Shown here: positions 23,453-33,784 of the stretch, piece after piece
Layout of the letters: each line of letters starts with the position of its first letter
How positions within the stretch are numbered: the first letter of the stretch is position 1
From: Laetiporus sulphureus 93-53
Lineage: Eukaryota; Basidiomycota; Agaricomycetes; Polyporales; Laetiporaceae
Assembly (NCBI RefSeq): GCF_001632365.1
Contig: NW_024468567.1
Location: 109,257-173,256 of the forward strand
Direction: 5' to 3'
DNA: 64,000 nt
Translations under genes and position numbers: made by a program
Notes under the pieces: generated by a model
Database searches by the model: none
What the model was told of the DNA's origin: nothing
Seen by the model: the letters and a program-made list of their open reading frames with translations, nothing else

Positions 23453-25435
23453 TCACATGGGTACAATCGGAGCGCTTCCCTTCTCCAGCGCCGTCCGCAA
23501 GCTGCAGCCGTTCACGGTCAACCACAATTCAACGACGGAAGTAGAAAGACAAAACACGTGCCTGTAGTCGTCGCCATTTTGCGTGATGTACCGCACCCAG
23601 GGCAGCGCTTGGTATCCGCTCTTCTCAACGATCTTCAGGTAGCGCACCTGAATGCCAGACACGGTGAAGTAGGGTATCTCGAACTTGACGGTGATGGGCG
23701 CCCGCTTGTCCATGCTGTCGTGCTCTTTTCACGCGACGCAATGCCGTAAATCAGTTTAGGCACGGATGTCGGCCAATGAAGAGCAATTTTTAGGGCGTGA
23801 CGCGGGATGTTAATGAAACATAATGGACGGCATGCAGAAGTACGTACCTCCTCTCACGCTAGGCAGCCCGAAGTGCGCTCGCATCAAAAACTCGCGCCCT
23901 CCACCAAGTTGCTTGATTTTCCACACGAACGCGCTCTTGTCCGGCGCATACTGTACGGTGCCTGTTGAAGCCTATCTTACGACGTCAGGGATTCTCAGTC
24001 TGAACAGATGGCATAAACGCATACTCGAAATTTAGGCGTATCTGCATCATCAGGCACGGGCACATATATCTCCACATTGTTCGCGGTACTCCTCCGCTTG
24101 AACTGCGCTTTGCATTTGACCATATACTCCACCCGGCTACCCTTATGGTGCTCGACCTGTCACCGCTCAAATCAGCTCCAACCTCCAAGAGAATCCGGCA
24201 TCCGGTTTACGCACGGCAGCCTCGACCCAGATCAGCGGCTTTACGGCCGTGGAAAGACGGTAGCTCATGAGCTCAAACTCGCCATCGGGCGGGATGAAAG
24301 AGATCGTCCGGTCGTTCTCGAATCGGGAGAGCCGGACGCACTGATGGAATTTGACGTCCTCCATCTCAATCGCCTTGCCGCGTGCGGCTGCGAAAAGAGA
24401 AATTCAGCAACGCACCCAGTATATAACAATGTCGGCTGTAGAGCGCAAGGAATGTAACGGTGGGGACGCTCCAGTAGTCAGAGACTGGCCGATTCCTCAG
24501 CATGTCGCAGATTGCTTGCCCCCCGTGTAAATGGAGAGCGAAGACTGTACTCACTCCGTCCTGTCGTCTCAAACATGACCTTGTCGTTCAATCCCAGCCG
24601 CAACTCCGGCATTCCCGAGAGATAGCACTTCATCTTGACGGAGCCCAAGATCTCCGACCTCACAACGTTTCCGTTCGAGTTGACCTACCCAAGCGCGGTC
24701 ATAAGGGGGGAATTAAGTGTTGAATGGGTAGAGAGACGCACCAGGAGGTTCACGCTTTCAATCACATCCAAGAACACCTCATTCTTGCGGTAGCGGATGC
24801 CCTCCGACCTCCACGACACGGCGTTCGTCACCGCTATTGGTGGCCGTACCTGCACTTCCAGCTTGTACGATTCCTGCGTGATGTACCTGTGATGACATAA
24901 GAATGCAGAGAGCATCCTCGAAGTAAGGGACGCGTACTCCTGGAGTATCTTGCTCTCCGTCGTCTGCGGGTATCCAAAGTCCATCATCTCGTCCAGCAAC
25001 TCGTAAATGATGACGAAGTTATCCCGAATGGACTCTTCCTCGAGCTCCTTGAAGTATTCGATGAGGACCGACACCAGCCGATGCAGGAAGAGGATGACTT
25101 CCGTAGCATTACTGTTCCGTTTCGACAATGCCAGCACTGCAGGATGCGCACCACAACCAGAACCACAGACATCAAGTCAGGGTTCGATCGAATAAATTCA
25201 GCAAGTAGGTCATATGAGAATGAACTGCGAACGCACGGTACAGATTCGAGTGCCGTATGTGCATGTAGTTGACTCCATCCTTCGTGAAGCACGGTGTCAC
25301 CTGCTGGCCCTCCTCCTCCAGATCGAGCACGATGGGTAAGAAGCGTTCAATGCACGATGGGGGGACATCGTCGCGGTAGGACCGCTGGATGAGCGGCTTG
25401 CCCTTCAAGTCAAGAATCGCGACCAAGCTGGCCAT
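23453..25435 (-). CDS. apm1: AP-1 clathrin adaptor complex mu subunit, 437 aa
   Basis: Medium subunit of the AP-1 adaptor, which sorts cargo between trans-Golgi and endosomes. Nine exons: 25435-25237, 25136-24938, 24886-24742, 24684-24555, 24387-24215, 24156-24025, 23971-23848, 23724-23562 and 23501-23453; sum 437 residues, the usual family length. The N-terminal longin-like domain has [14 protein letters not shown] and [20 protein letters not shown]. The mu-homology domain has [55 protein letters not shown] and [16 protein letters not shown]. The last intron (23502-23561) must start with GC instead of GT to give the normal ending NGDDYSLRT. The intron at 24388-24554 is unusually long (167 nt). 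Confidence 0.95.
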
Positions 25436-25850
25436 AATGATCGAGGCAGGCAGAAGACAGACGACAGCTGCGCGCGCTCGACGTGACTATGAAGAAGAAA
25501 AATACACAGAAGAGATGAGGTTGGAAGCCCTTGCGATGGTGAGTAGAAGGCAAACGCTGCTATAGCGAACGTAAGAGTGCGTTGTAGTCGTAGTTACGGC
25601 TCTGCGTATAATTATCGATCATTATGTTTACGTGTACCGCTTAATCAGGGTCATACAGCTGCTGTAAGAACTTTTCTTTTGGTTCCCGCCCACATTAAAC
25701 GTTCTTCCACAACAACTAAACAACCACATTGTTCCATTAACACAGAGTGTACAGCATACATATGACACAACTCGTAGATATCAAGTATGGAAGCATCACA
25801 ACAGCATGATGTCATGTCCGGTGAGTTCAAATGCAAGCAAACCCTCACCC
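25436..25850. other. spacer upstream of apm1 and 3' of the PQ-loop gene
   Basis: Tandem minus-strand genes flank it. It should hold the apm1 promoter. No exon seen. Confidence 0.4.
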
Positions 25851-27397
25851 TCACCGCTTCAGCCTGCTGAACCACATACGCAACCCCTTCCAATCCTCCT
25901 CCATGACTCCCTTCCTCAACAACGGCGTGTCCTCGTTGGGTTCTCCCTCCATCCTCACGTCAGTCTCCACAGCGTCCTCCAGGGCCGCCTGCGTGGGCAC
26001 GCCCTCCTCCGGGCCTTGGACGACCGAAACAGCGGAATCCTCCAGTGATTCAATCGCTGTTGCCCCAAGTGGGTTGCCAAAGTCGTCTATGCGCAATCTG
26101 TGCTGGCGGAATTTCCAAAGGATGCACATCACTAGGAGCGAGCCTTGCATTGCGCCTGCAACTGCATATGGAAGCCAAGCTAGAAGATCGTCAGACGAGA
26201 AAGATGCGATGTACGCTAAAGAGACGTACTTGTCCAGTTGGTGCCCGGCCTGCATTATGACATCAGCGAAGTCGCGCGAAGAACACAAAGCGAGTTGCTC
26301 ACCTCAACGCGATACTGAGCACCATGAGCACTGCCCCAGGACTCTGCATCAGCATCATCGGGATGCTCAATGCGCCTACGAGCTTCGTGCGATATGTGTG
26401 CGCCAGCTGCGGAGCATATTGCACAGCAGCGAGCAGCGCGGCAGTCACACCCAGGAACGTTGCCCATAGAGACAGTTGTCTGGATTTATGCGTTGGATCT
26501 GACGATGCGTTCGTTCCAATCAAAAGGAAGGTGACGAAAGTGATGAAAATCCTACCAAGGAAGTGTTTCAGCAGGGAGACTATGACTTTCTGATACCAGA
26601 ACGCACATATGAATCAGGACGACCCATGATAAGATTATCGACAGCCGCCATTCGTCACTTTTGACGGCAGTCTTGACATGGTGTGGTGGGCGATCGTCGT
26701 GCATGTCGACGTCAACCTGGGTATACTTCAAATGGGGTGGGTAGTATATCATGTACAAGACTAGGCTACAGGCAGGACATCTTCAGCCGAAGATTCTGGT
26801 AGTCTTCATTATCACTTACATGACGGTGAAGAGGAACCACTGAAGGAATAGCTGGAACACTCCAGCAATAGACTCTACGCAGTTGCCAACACTCTGTGAA
26901 AGGACCCGACATCAGCTTATACTAGCTGCACACTTCTCAGCAAGGGCAAGGATGGAAATAAGGCCACGTACGAAAACTCGGCAACACTTGATGAGTCCCC
27001 ACTGCATGACGATGCTAAGAAGAGGCAAGTCAGCCCGACTGACGTCTGACGACCTCATATCGTGAATGATGACCGACATATTCAGCATGCCTGACGCAGA
27101 GGAAGTGCTGCCCAATAGCAGGAACCACGGGCTGAATCCTTCTGATGACTTGGCCAAAATAATACGCAGATGCTGAAGCAGACGAGACGTCGGTCGTCGA
27201 CGGTGAGTTTCGTCGTGCAAAATATCATGACAACGTGAGTATGCACCTGTGGCAGATAGGAGATGACAAGTCCGACGCATAGAAAGGTCGTGAGCGCGTT
27301 CGCAGCATTGTCATGATGCTGATTGAAATAAATGCGATCAACGGCGCGTAACTTTGAGGTAGGGTCAACGCCTCACAGGAGTACATGTCTCAGGCAT
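25851..27397 (-). CDS. PQ-loop repeat membrane transporter, 353 aa
   Basis: Nine exons: 27397-27377, 27318-27247, 27172-27078, 27014-26972, 26893-26820, 26765-26607, 26551-26303, 26249-26230 and 26179-25851; 353 residues. It has about seven hydrophobic segments and two Pro-Gln motifs, in VGLVISYLPQ (residues 30-31) and AAVQYAPQLAHTY (residues 202-203). This is the hallmark of the PQ-loop family, which includes vacuolar basic-amino-acid transporters (Ypq type), cystinosin and SWEET-like proteins. The start MPETCTP on a 21-nt first exon was chosen because the second exon has no ATG in frame after the upstream stop. The C-terminus is acidic and ends with EDTPLLRKG, a dileucine-type sorting signal that suggests a vacuolar or endosomal location. 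The substrate cannot be told. Confidence 0.85.
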
Positions 27398-27654
27398 CTT
27401 GCCAGCTCGAAATGGGAGACGAAGGACAGCAGCCAGCAAGACGGGAAAGCGCTGAGCGCGTCGGGTCAGGTGACCGCCATAAATCTGTCTAAGAAAGGCA
27501 ACATCGCGCGCATCGTCGCCTTCAACGTGAACAACGCGATTATTTGTCTCGAGCCCCATTGGCGGCCACCGCCATTCTATGTCGTGAAATGAAATCTTGC
27601 ATTGCGCCGTTTAAATGGTGGGATGCGCGCCAAAGCACTGAAACGTGGGAATGA

Positions 27655-28015
27655 AGGTCATATGCTCTTGCTCACGTCGAAGCGATCAACAATCATCCGC
27701 AGTGGCCGCCGGATTACACGCCTCCCGTGCCCTCTCACTTTCTCCGATGGCGTGAGTGTTGTGTCGCGTTGCAAACACTGCTGAATAGACATTCCTCTGG
27801 AATTGACATGTTCATTAATGTCTCTGCAGCGGCCCAGAGATCTGGCAAAAGAGGGGGAGGTGTCTAAAGCCCAAGGCTATTAACTCAATTATTCACTGCT
27901 GTCAAGTGTTATCTGCGGTGAACCAATGGCAAGAGCGCAGTCCACCTCCTGATGATGTGCAGGATCTGCCAATCCGGTTTCGACCCATACAATCTCCGGA
28001 GTGAGCAAGCAAGCC
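27655..28015 (+). pseudogene. gene fragment of unknown family
   Basis: Two stretches look coding but in incompatible frames. They are AHVEAINNHPQWPPDY with PPVPSHFLRW before a GTGAGT donor, and GPEIWQKRGRCLKPKAINSI continuing to DDVQDLPIRFRPIQSPE before a TGA. A normal intron (GTGAGT to CTGCAG) separates them but does not restore the frame. I read it as a truncated, frameshifted gene. No family recognised. Confidence 0.3.
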
Positions 28016-28249
28016 ACCTGACATTCACATAGGGCGAGCAGAGAATGTATCCACAGCAGGATGACTGGTCATTGATCATGTGTCCCTTGGGAAGCTTTCA
28101 AATACTCTCCCAGCCTCGAAGCATGCATCCGGCGAGCCAGCGACCTCGTTCCACTTTGCCATCTTGTCTATGCCGCTCACCGTAGAGCGCACATCACTTA
28201 ACGTTGGGACCCTTTGCTCCAGCCATCATCACGTCAACCTGCGATAACC

Positions 28250-29203
28250 ATGATTGGAGAATCGTCAAGCCCTCGTGCTAGACGGCCGCCCTTCAATGAC
28301 CAAGACGCCGACCTCATCATTCGCTCCTCAGACCAGGTCCACTTCCACGTCCATAAACTCATCCTCGCAAAGGCATCGCCTGTCTTTCGAGACATGATGA
28401 CTTTACCTCAATCCTCCACAGGCTCAGAAGGATTAGATCCGCCCGTCGTCGACGTCACAGAGCACAGCAAGACGCTTGACATGCTCCTCTGTCTTTCCTA
28501 CCCAACGACCCCGCCCTTCCAGGGCCTTGACGGCCTATGGCAGGTACTCGAGGCTGCAAGTAAATACCAGATGGACAGCGCACGCGAGCACGTCCGCAAC
28601 TATCTCTCCGGCTTCGTGCACGAGGCGCCCATGCGCGTCTACGCACTCGCATGCGGGTACGGTTTCGACGACCTCGCGCAGACAGTCGCAGCGCACACGC
28701 TATCCGCGCCCGACGCGCTCTTGCAGGAGGCGAACGTGGAAGAACTCGAGCTCATCAGCGCGCGCACGTACGACCGGCTCCTGCGCTACAGGCAGCGGTG
28801 CAGCGACGCTGCGAGCGCGGTGACGGACGTCCCGCGATGGTGCCGCACGCCGCATTGGATACCGAACTGCAACAATCCGGACATCTTCGCATTCTTCCAG
28901 TGCCAGGAGTGCGCGAACAGGCGGCATAAGCTCTGGATCTCCGGCTGCCATCGATATCCGACGTCTTACTGGTTGGAGTACATGGAACGCACGAAGGCTG
29001 CGCTGAAGACGCAGCCGCACGCGCCTGTAGTGTCGAGCTCGGCCATGCTGCTGCCCGTGGTGCAGCATGCGAGCAAGTGTAGCTTCTGCTCGGAGAGAAT
29101 CATGGACGATTTAATGCGCTTTGCGGAGCTGCTTGAGCAAGAAGTGGCGAGAGTCGTATCAGAGGTCAACGTCCTATCCTATTTGAACGAGAGATGCGAC
29201 TGA
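28250..29203 (+). CDS. BTB/POZ domain protein, 317 aa
   Basis: Single exon of 317 residues from ATG 28250. The BTB domain starts at about residue 14: FNDQDADLIIRSSDQVHFHV, HKLILAKASPVFRDMM, then VVDVTEHSKTLDMLLCLSYP and LDGLWQVLEAASKYQMD. In this fungal group BTB proteins with a short N-terminal BTB are common and often of unknown role; some act as Cullin-3 adaptors. The C-terminal half has two CxxC pairs (QCQECAN; CSFCSER) that might bind zinc. No intron, unlike most neighbours. Confidence 0.85.
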   Translation: MIGESSSPRARRPPFNDQDADLIIRSSDQVHFHVHKLILAKASPVFRDMMTLPQSSTGSEGLDPPVVDVTEHSKTLDMLLCLSYPTTPPFQGLDGLWQVLEAASKYQMDSAREHVRNYLSGFVHEAPMRVYALACGYGFDDLAQTVAAHTLSAPDALLQEANVEELELISARTYDRLLRYRQRCSDAASAVTDVPRWCRTPHWIPNCNNPDIFAFFQCQECANRRHKLWISGCHRYPTSYWLEYMERTKAALKTQPHAPVVSSSAMLLPVVQHASKCSFCSERIMDDLMRFAELLEQEVARVVSEVNVLSYLNERCD

Positions 29204-29304
29204 CACACCAGCATGTGTACTCAACAGGTCAAGCTATCGCTGTAATCGCAGCTTTGACTGCCGAAGAGCGGCATGTGATTCTTCTGGATGCGTTTCCGAG
29301 AGAA

Positions 29305-30125
29305 GATTGGTCTCATGAACAGGCAGGACGCAGAGTTAGCCCCTTTCCTTACCATCCCTATGATTATTCTACCTTTGGAAGTCCATTCTATTTCTGGGAC
29401 TGGCTATCCGTGAACTCTTACTTCCCGTTAGTTCTAATTGAGTTAGACTGTATTGTTGCTCACCTCGCTTTATCTCGGCAGGTTTGCCATACCCTTCTCG
29501 CATTAATATGAGCTTATCATTATTCATGAGCTCACTGTATTAATTGACATTACTTCCACCGGAGAGCTTCATGCTGGGAACACAATTATAGAAAGCTCCT
29601 CGAGTGCTAATATCGTCCACCTGTGAACGATTCTTGCGCAAAGATGCAAGGCTCCATCCAAAATGTGAGTATTCGCCTTTGAGCAATTCAGTGCACAGGT
29701 CAGCAAGCATCCGACGTCCATGGGTGCAGCGCAACCAACAAAGCACCATTGATCGCCCCATCTCCCCTTTTCTGTATCCATGACCCGACTCGCATCTCCT
29801 GCCCCACCCTGGCCACTAACAGCGTAGCCCTCGATGCATCGCGCTTCTTGCCATTTACTGCGGCGGCGTCTGTGGATGCCACCCCTCCGAAGGAGTTGCT
29901 CAAACTGGTAAACTGCAACGAGTTCACAAAACCAAATGCAGCAATACTTGCGATAAGGGAGAATGACTTGAGCTTAGAATCGAGCTTCCATAACGCGGAT
30001 ATCGTCGTCGCAGGAACCTGTGGTGCGTCGCTCAACATGCGTGGTAGAATGAGACGAATGGTAGACACACCGCAAGCGGAAGCGTCAGAATACCGCAACA
30101 TCTTCGGTGTGAATGTCCTCCGAAT
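29305..30125. repeat. duplicated segment, truncated copy of the RRP9 3' region
   Basis: Matches 34755-35625 in the same orientation: first the 3' flank (TTCTAATTGAGT, CATTCATGAGCTC, GGAGAGCTTCATG, GTTCCTCGAGTGCTAA-like blocks), then the last RRP9 exon, the preceding intron and part of the exon before it. Similarity stops near 30125. Confidence 0.85.
29700..30125 (-). pseudogene. RRP9 3'-end pseudogene
   Basis: Retains LKSFSLIASIAAFGFVNSLQ, STDAAAVNGKKRDAS and KRGDGAINGALLVALHP, the C-terminus of the intact gene 5 kb away, ending at the equivalent TGA. It has an extra base in the stretch after the intron (CGCGTTATGG against CGCCTATGG) and a deletion of about 44 bp in the previous exon. All WD repeats upstream are missing, so it cannot make a working protein. 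Confidence 0.85.
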
Positions 30126-30189
30126 GGCTCGCAAAGCAGGGCGCATATAGCCGGTATGTCTATTGTGTGTTATCGTGCTAGCACATCTC

Positions 30190-30865
30190 CGACCATGCCT
30201 AGAAACCGGGCAATATGCCTAGATCACGTTCTTCTTCAATGGTGGTCTTGAGAGACAATAATATCATATTGGGGAGCGGCATATGATCCCCTCGCCTAAG
30301 GTCGCGACATACGACAAGGACCCCAGATTAGCGTCCAGGCCGTCGCGAACAAAGTTGCGGAGCTCATACGCAAGGGCGACAAGGAGTTCGTGATCTGCAA
30401 CTTCGCACCGCCGGATATAGTTGGCCTTACGTGCGTGTACGAGGCAGCCGTGGAAGCCATCTCTGCAACGGACAACGCCATCACGTCGCGGCGGTTCACA
30501 AGCCCTGTGAGGAAGCGGCGGGTAACATCAGGTTACATCCTGCTCATCACGGCGGACATGGGAACGCAGATCGGGGACCTGAAGAAACTCAACTTCACTG
30601 TCGACAAGAAGGACGGGGAGGAGGAAGGTGCGCTGTGCGATGTGGCGCCGACCGTGCTTGACATTACGGTGGGTGCATATGTGACTAGGATGTCTTCGCT
30701 ACTCTCACGACGTTTTGTATGACTCAGGGATGGCCTAAGCCCGAAGGCAAGTGTCTGATTATATGCGAGTGTAGATTGTGAGACTGACTATTTGGTTGCA
30801 GAGAGGACAGGTCGCTCGTTCCTCCCGCACGCCTCGCGCACGATGAGGTGAACAAGGAAGCAAAT
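30190..30865 (+). pseudogene. remnant of 2,3-bisphosphoglycerate-independent phosphoglycerate mutase
   Basis: Broken frames give the C-terminal third of a cofactor-independent phosphoglycerate mutase. In order they are FFFNGGLE, MIPSPKVATYDKDP, ISVQAVANKVAELI, FVICNFAPPDIVG, YILLITAD, GALCDVAPTVLDI, GWPKPE and ERTGRSFLPHAS. There is a stop before the first block, a one-base frameshift between ATYDKDP and ISVQ, and loss of the metal-binding histidines. The TADHGN motif has become TADMGT, and the HTAHTTNPVP stretch is absent. The last two intron positions still look like spliced boundaries, so it came from genomic DNA and not from an mRNA copy. Confidence 0.8.
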
Positions 30866-31079
30866 TAGCTAGACTGCCTAGAACGCGTGCTTGACATAAC
30901 TGTAAGAATTAGACGGAGGGATTTGAACTACGTACACTGCGAAGAGACGAAATGATGATGCTCGATTTGCTGGCCAGGGGCCGGATGACTTGAGAAATCT
31001 GTTTGGGGCTCTGCTAAAGGTATACGGACTTGCAGATGCTTTTGTTACGTTGGTCGGCTTAGCTTGCATTCCCTCTTAA

Positions 31080-31547
31080 CACTGCAGACATTATGCCATT
31101 TATCACCATGAAATATGTTGCTTTGGTCCTTTGCCTTTAAAAACTGAATTTGTCACTGTGGCAAATGACATTGGATATTATGAATTTGAAGCTTGATTTG
31201 CAATGGCTTCAAATTATATTCACATATTTTGCCTAAGCCTCTTCTACAAATCCTGAACATTGCATACAAAATGTAGCATTGTTGCAAATGTACATCTATA
31301 TGCTTTGTTCTGAGGGAAAATGCCAATTTGTGGTACTATTCTCAACCCTGTTATATTTTGTATGCAATATTTATAATCTCTGGCTTGAGGCCAAGGCAAA
31401 ATATGTGGCGTCATTTGTAGCTATTTCAACTTGAGGCCTTAAGTAAGAATATGCAACACCATTTGTCACACCGGTAAATTTATTTCCTAAAGGCAAAGGA
31501 TCAAATCAACATATTTCACAGTGGTAAATGGTATCATGCCTGCAGTG
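31080..31547. mobile_element. 468-bp MITE with CACTGCAG termini and TAA target duplication
   Basis: The first and last about 85 bases are imperfect inverted copies. The left end starts CACTGCAGACATTATGCCAT and the right end, read on the other strand, starts CACTGCAGGCATGATACCAT. Both continue through TGAAATATGTTG and TCCTTTGCCTTTA. Each end is flanked by TAA (31077-31079 and 31548-31550). A second inverted pair lies inside (GCATACAAAAT near 31266 against ATTTTGTATGC near 31357). The element is AT-rich and has no coding frame. CACTG ends plus a 3-bp duplication fit the CACTA/CMC-type transposon group, but superfamily is inferred only from the ends. Confidence 0.88.
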
Positions 31548-31945
31548 TAAATCGTCACCGCAATCACGATCGCAATGGAGAATTTCATGTTCGCGGCTGC
31601 TGCCGAGCTGTGCCTGAGCTTTCCAAACTCCGCAATGACCGATGGCATCTCCACTGTCCAGCCGCCGCTGTGTTCAAAGTGGTTTGTGAGACTGCGACGC
31701 TACTGCGACGCTCTGACGCTAGGCGACGCTTTACTTGCAATGGGTCTAAACATCTGCTATGCTGTAATATTGGTTTGGGGGCGTGCAATTGATTGACTGC
31801 TGCCACCAGCTCACTGACTTTTGTCTATGTCTCGGACAACATTCGACATTGCGGCAGCGGGATGCAGCTTTTGGTCTGGCGAATCTCCTTCTTGCTGTTT
31901 GTGTTATAATAATGGAACACGATCGCATGGCTGTAAGTACGATGA

Positions 31946-33645
31946 CTATTGCACCCGCGCTAACTCGTCGATCTCACTGTCCACAGTGACACCCTGCTCG
32001 TCTTCCATGCTATTCTCGACATTCTCAAAAACAAGAGATGTGTGTTGGACCTCGACGCCCATGTTGCCAACCAGGCGAGAGGTAAAATCAGGCGTGTTCA
32101 AGGTGCTGTGAGAACCCGTATTCAAGCCCATGGTGCCGAGTGATACCTGTCGTAGATTAAGGATGAAGCGTGATACCAGGATTGATGAGATTCTGATTGA
32201 CTCAGTAAGCATGGATTGAGCTGAATTGGGTATGATTGGTCGCTTACGGTGGCAGGAAAAGTGTGATGTAGGTTGCGTAATTCTGCTTGCACGTTGCGTT
32301 TGAGCGGCCATGCAATTGTATGGGTAGACTTGCCTTTGAATTCTCGTAGCGGAACTTTGATCACGATCTCGAGAACGTTGAGAAGCAAAAGGGCCCTGAT
32401 GAACGGTGGAAGAACAGAGTCATGACAAGGTACTGTGACAGAGCCCGACGTACAGGAAGTAGAGCGTGCCTTAAATAGGACGCTTGTAAGGCGTTGCATG
32501 TACCAAGAGAACCACATACTCACCGTCTCTCATCAGCACCGTGGCGATCGATCCTCTCAATCGCAACCTCCGCGCTTCTATGGCGAGTCCGGACGTTTTG
32601 AACCAAGTGATAAGGACCACGATCAAGTCGGATATAGCCGGGCCGATGCGCGCGATGAGAACGACTGTAGGAATTGTGCGTGTCAATGCAACAACTCATA
32701 AGTCTTCTGCAAACTCACGTCTATGCAATCGAAGGTCAGTCATAGGAGTGCCGACATCAGAGAGGTTGATCATGACACTTACGTCTTCTGTATCGCGACG
32801 GACTCGCGGCTGTTATAGTCACAAACTGGATAACTGCCTACGTAAGTGACGAACGCGTATGAAATTCTTGTATATGCAAACTGCCCAGAGGTGCTCAGCA
32901 GACATGAGATGGCAGAGGACATATATACTCACGGCGTTGACGCCGACTGGCGCTAGCCCCAGTAGCAGAACTATCAATGCAGGGACGATCTGATGTTCGC
33001 TAATAGCATATGCGCGGAACGCGGAAAAGCCTAACAATTAATCGATCAATCTTTTCGTGAAATTTGAAGTTGAACAATCTCTGACTTGCTGTCACAGCCT
33101 CAAGAGCAATAATTGTCACATCCTCCAGTAAGAGCACAGCCTCGCAGCTGCCACAACCTATTAACTGCGCTGAACATACGGTGCGGTCGTCGCCGCTCAC
33201 CTCTGCATGCGTGTAGATCGTGAGTGTTCGATTCACTCGCAACACGACACGAGTTGACTTACCAGTGGAGTATGCCACCAGAAGGCATTCAATATGAAAC
33301 TAATGCCTTGTACCGTGAGCAGATAACGGTTCAGGGCAAAAATAACCGTGACGGCGGTCAATCTGGCTCCCCAGATGACGTGAACCTCTTCAGAGAGAGT
33401 CACAATGTACTCAAAGAAGATGAGGGCTGAATATGTCCAGTCTGTAAGCCAAGTCCGATCGCTTAGAATGGCCCGACCCGGGGACGTACCAGCAGTTGCG
33501 AGACAACAGTAGCTGTTGGCGTATCTGTGACAGTGATTGCAAACTCGTCGGTTGAACGCCTCGGAAAGTATCGTCGTCCTCACCCTTCCTGTAAGATGTA
33601 TGCTTCTTTCTGAGCTAATATGCTTGCAACTGACGTGTTCGACAT
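31946..33645 (-). CDS. DUF6533 seven-helix membrane protein, about 342 aa
   Basis: Member of a large agaricomycete family of predicted seven-helix proteins. Exons: 33645-33584, 33524-33490, 33441-33263, 33200-33086, 33030-32929, 32837-32783, (32720-32719), 32664-32524, 32469-32454, 32395-32356, 32282-32248 and 32192-31946. The DUF6533 signature YSALIFFEYIVTLSEEVHVI is followed by GARLTAVTVIFALNRYL. Later helices include FSAFRAYAISEHQIVPALIV, ARIGPAISDLIVVLITW, TLYFLALLLLNVLEIVIK and SSILVSRFILNLRQVSLG. The cytoplasmic tail has NMGVEVQHTS. The frame closes only if a 2-nt exon joins two ordinary introns (62 and 54 nt). Otherwise the gene carries a frameshift. The exon 4 acceptor (CAGAG or CGCAG) is also uncertain. 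Function unknown; receptor-like roles are only suspected. Confidence 0.75.
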
Positions 33646-33784
33646 TGTAGAGGTGTCAACGTCGGTGACAATGGTCAATGCAAAACAGAACAGTTCTCGG
33701 AGGGACTTTAAGGATACCCATCGGCGCACGACTCGTCATTATGTCAATCCCTGATTAACCGGGCATAAACGCAGAGGGTAAGGC

